Source: Trogon surrucura
Lineage: Eukaryota; Chordata; Aves; Trogoniformes; Trogonidae
Direction of reading: 5' to 3'
Assembly (NCBI GenBank): GCA_020746105.1
Contig: JAJGST010000086.1
Location: forward strand, 36,278 to 100,277
Length of the DNA: 64,000 nt
Under the pieces are notes generated by a model. It searched no databases. It saw only the letters and a list, made by a program, of their open reading frames with translations, and had not been told where the DNA came from. Shown in pieces: positions 61,982 through 64,000 of the stretch (the stretch's first letter is position 1; every line of letters starts with the position of its first letter). A program made the translations under genes and the position numbers.

Positions 61982-62296
61982 CCCAAACCTGAGGCCGCAC
62001 CGGCAGCTCCAGGGCAGACACCCGAGATAGCGTGGGCGGAGCCACCCTCAGGGGCGTGGCGATTTTAAACACGGTGATCAGCTGTTAACTGTGCCCTCAG
62101 GGTATAAGAATCCTTTGGGAGGGCAGGGACTAGTCCCTGTTCACTGAAGGAGAGACCTAGAAGGGTAAGTCTTTGTTAAAAGGCAAGTACTTAAAAGACT
62201 TGTAAACTATTCTGTGCATAGCTTTCCGGAGAGTCTTTGTATTGTAGAGCTAACTATGGTTGCCACCAGGTCAATGGTTGTTAGGAAAAAAAAACC
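61982..62296 (+). promoter_or_regulatory. Promoter-like module, copy 5 (315 bp)
   Basis: TATA at 62,103 and donor at 62,165. It has the same two end insertions as copy 4 and the GATAGCGTGGG allele of copy 3. It lies only about 660 bp from the ERV LTR, which points toward it. Confidence 0.72.
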
Positions 62297-62955
62297 AACT
62301 TTGGGACTCAGAAACACCAACTTAGGGAACTTTGGGATCTTTTAGGCCCAGAAAACAAAATTAGGGAACTTTTAGGTCCTGAAATACGATACTAGGGAAA
62401 TTTGGGGCTCAGAAACTGATTTAGAGATCTTTTGGTTTCAGAAACACCAATTTAGGGAACTTTGGTGCTCAGAAGCACCGATTTAGGGAACTTTCTGTCT
62501 CAGAAACACCAATTTAGGGAACTCTTGGGCTCAGAAACACCAATTTAGGGATCTTTTATGCCCTGAAACACCAAATGAGGGAACTTTTAGGCCCAGAAAC
62601 ACCAAATTAGGGAACTTTGGGGCTCAGGAATAGTGATTTAGAGAACTTTTAGGCCCAGGAACACCTAATTAGGGAACTTTTGGGCTCAGAAGCAGCGATT
62701 TAGGGAACTTTTGGTCTCAGAAGCAAAGGTGTAGGGATCTTTTGGGAACAGAAACACCAACATAGGGAACATTGGGACTCAGAAGCAGGAAATTAGGGAA
62801 TTTTGGGGCTCCGAAACATTAATTTAGGGAACTTTCAGGCTCAGCAACACCAAATGAGGGAACATTGGGACTCAGAAGCAGCAAATTAGGAAACTTTGGG
62901 GCTCAGAAGCAGCGAATTAGGGAGCTTTGGGGCTCAGAAACACCAAATTAGGGAA
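62297..62955 (+). repeat. Module-bearing HOR D5, cut by the ERV
   Basis: The first 659 bp of a fifth HOR. It keeps the AGGTGTAGGGATCTTTTGGG segment that is also in D2 and D3 (as AGATGTAGGG) but missing from D4. It stops mid-monomer at ATTAGGGAA, where the LTR begins. The HOR may resume beyond the ERV, outside the window. Confidence 0.85.
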
Positions 62956-63091
62956 TGTCGCGGGTTAGGGCTGGGCCGGCCACTAACGCGGACAGACGCT
63001 CTCTAACCCCCTCTTCCCCCCCTAAACGGGAAGAGAAAAGGGAATGAGGCAGAGAGACTTACGGGTGAGAGAAGAAAAAAACTAGAACAGC

Positions 63092-63097
63092 TTTAAT
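63092..63097 (-). terminator. LTR polyadenylation signal
   Basis: ATTAAA on the minus strand, followed within 15 bases by a T-rich tract (TTTTTTTCTTCTC), the usual arrangement at an R/U5 boundary. The variant hexamer is weaker than AATAAA, so some read-through into the satellite is possible. Confidence 0.55.
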
Positions 63098-63420
63098 GAA
63101 AATAATAGGAATAATGGTAAAGAGATAAAAGTAAAGAATTATATACAACTATAGATAGTAGCCCGATATCAAACCCGACTCCCTCCCCCGATAGAAATCA
63201 CCACTGGTGCTGCAGAGCAGGAGGCGCCGGGGAAGCCCCAGGCTCAGCGGCGGCGGGGAGCTGGATACAGGGAGCTAGATTCGGGAACTCAGGATCCGGA
63301 TCAAAATCAGGAGGTCAGATGGAGTCCTCTCTGGACACCGGCCATTGCAGAAAGGAAGGGCGAAAAGGCCGAAAAGGGCAAAAAGGGGAAAAAAAAGGGA
63401 CGAAACTCTCGTGATCACTC

Positions 63421-63428
63421 AATTTATA
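63421..63428 (-). promoter_or_regulatory. LTR TATA box
   Basis: TATAAATT on the minus strand, with a CRE-like ACGTCA just upstream (63,441-63,436). Transcription would start near 63,395 and run left through R and U5 toward the satellite. Confidence 0.6.
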
Positions 63429-63783
63429 CTAAATATGACGTATATGGGATGGAATACTCTCGTTGGTCACCTGTCCTGTCTGTTACCCCCCGGAGGTGCC
63501 ACCTTTTACTTCCTTGTGCCCCCCTCTTACTACCCAGCACCCCCAGCGTGGCACACAAGAGCCAGCAGTGGCCTTGGTCACTATAGGAATAAGTATAAGC
63601 AAGAGCCTTTCTACATACCAGTCCCAGGCAGTGACTGTAAACATCAGGTGTTATCACTGCCAGTAGCACACACTGTCTGCAAAAACATGCTGCTGACTTC
63701 AGAAAGTGCAGCCTTTTAGAAGACACTAAACTGAAAAGTAAAATTCACTAAACAGGACTGGGTTTTTAGCTAAACCCAGGACA

Positions 63784-63797
63784 TTCCACCCCTTATT
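63784..63797 (-). other. Polypurine tract
   Basis: AATAAGGGGTGGAA on the minus strand directly abuts the U3 end of the LTR. It serves as the plus-strand DNA primer in reverse transcription and fixes this LTR as the 3' one. Confidence 0.75.
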
Positions 63798-64000
63798 CCA
63801 TACCATTTACGTCATACTGATCATGAGCTAATGATCTACTTATAGGAAAAGTTCAGTAAGTTCATAAAGTTCATAATCGTGGGTTCTATCCATCATAGCA
63901 GTCTCTCAGGGCAGGAAGATTCATGTGGGATTCGTTACAGTTCGTGTCCACAGGTTGTAGGTTCACTTCAAAGAAGTTACTGGATGTCACTCAACAAGGC
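63798..64000 (-). mobile_element. ERV internal region, 3' untranslated part
   Basis: Non-satellite sequence upstream of the polypurine tract on the ERV sense strand. All three sense frames meet a stop within the first 25 bases from the right edge, so this is untranslated or decayed sequence and not an open env or pol gene. The coding part, if kept, lies outside the window. Confidence 0.65.

Larger units (their letters stand above)
62956..63783 (-). mobile_element. 3' LTR of an endogenous retrovirus (828 bp)
   Basis: Read on the minus strand, it runs from TGTCCTGGG at 63,783 to CGCGACA at 62,956, with the TG...CA ends expected of an LTR. The order is U3, a TATAAATT box (63,428-63,421), an ATTAAA signal (63,097-63,092) followed by a T-rich tract, then a GC-rich U5. 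A polypurine tract lies just outside the U3 end, so this is the 3' LTR and the body of the provirus lies to the right. It interrupts the satellite directly at GGGAA, a candidate target-site duplication that cannot be checked because the other end is outside the window. The general look is that of avian ERVs; whether class II or ERVL-like is not resolved. Reading frames inside it are chance. Confidence 0.83.

Noticed and set aside
1-62955. CRISPR array
   Set aside because: The 31-bp repeats are contiguous, without unique spacers, differ from each other, and there are no cas genes; the retroviral LTR points to a vertebrate genome.
1-62955. Interstitial telomere
   Set aside because: TTAGGG occurs once per 31 bp and never as a tandem hexamer run.
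14620-62955. G-quadruplex array
   Set aside because: Each monomer has GGG and GGGG, but the spacing alternates between about 6 and 18 bases, and many monomers interrupt one run; long loops make stable structures doubtful.
63345-63719. 124-codon plus-strand frame near the right end
   Set aside because: It lies entirely within the LTR and antisense to it, across U3 and R control sequences. The composition is low-complexity Lys/Arg at the start, with no known domain. The 67-codon plus-strand frame at 63,463-63,666 is a shadow of the same region.
63424-63726. 100-codon minus-strand frame in the LTR
   Set aside because: It sits in U3, upstream of the LTR TATA box, where no retroviral protein is expected; no recognisable domain.

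Overview
The window is almost entirely one satellite DNA. A 31-bp monomer fills about 61.4 kb (roughly 1,980 copies) and stops at 62,955, where the 3' end of an endogenous retrovirus begins. Read in the TTAGGG orientation, the consensus is AATTTAGGGAACTTT followed by GGGGCTCAGAAACACC. There is no conventional protein-coding gene, tRNA, rRNA or CRISPR array. The organism is a vertebrate and most likely a bird. That rests on the general look of the retroviral LTR and polypurine tract at 62,956-64,000, which resembles avian ERVs as I know them; I have not matched the satellite to a named family. A heterochromatic site (pericentromere, W chromosome or microchromosome) is plausible but not shown.

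Layout. Arm A (1 to about 14,619) carries the monomer with TTAGGG on the minus strand; 7,341-14,450 is a 2,566-bp higher-order repeat (HOR) present twice in full and once with a 588-bp deletion. The array flips orientation at about 14,619. Arm B (14,620-62,955) carries TTAGGG on the plus strand. It holds several nested HORs: 526 bp x2, 558 bp x2, a pair 1,265 bp apart, a pair 1,046 bp apart and 2,839 bp x2. From 35,695 onward a large HOR of decreasing length (9,134, 8,322, 4,738 and 4,093 bp start to start) appears.

The notable element is a 313-315 bp non-satellite module present once per large HOR, starting at 35,695, 44,829, 53,151, 57,889 and 61,982. All copies point the same way and are nearly identical. 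Each has the layout of an RNA polymerase II promoter: GGGCGG box, GGGGCGTGGC box, TATAAGAA box, then a GTAAGT splice donor about 62 bp further on. Removing the module and one AAC restores an unbroken monomer, so it was a clean insertion that later spread by HOR amplification. The inference is a self-amplifying, promoter-bearing satellite whose predicted RNA would carry UUAGGG about every 31 nt.

At 62,956 the 3' LTR of a minus-strand ERV (828 bp, with TATA box, ATTAAA signal and polypurine tract) abuts the satellite. Its own promoter would fire leftward into arm B, against the modules. The internal part of the ERV runs off the right edge of the window.
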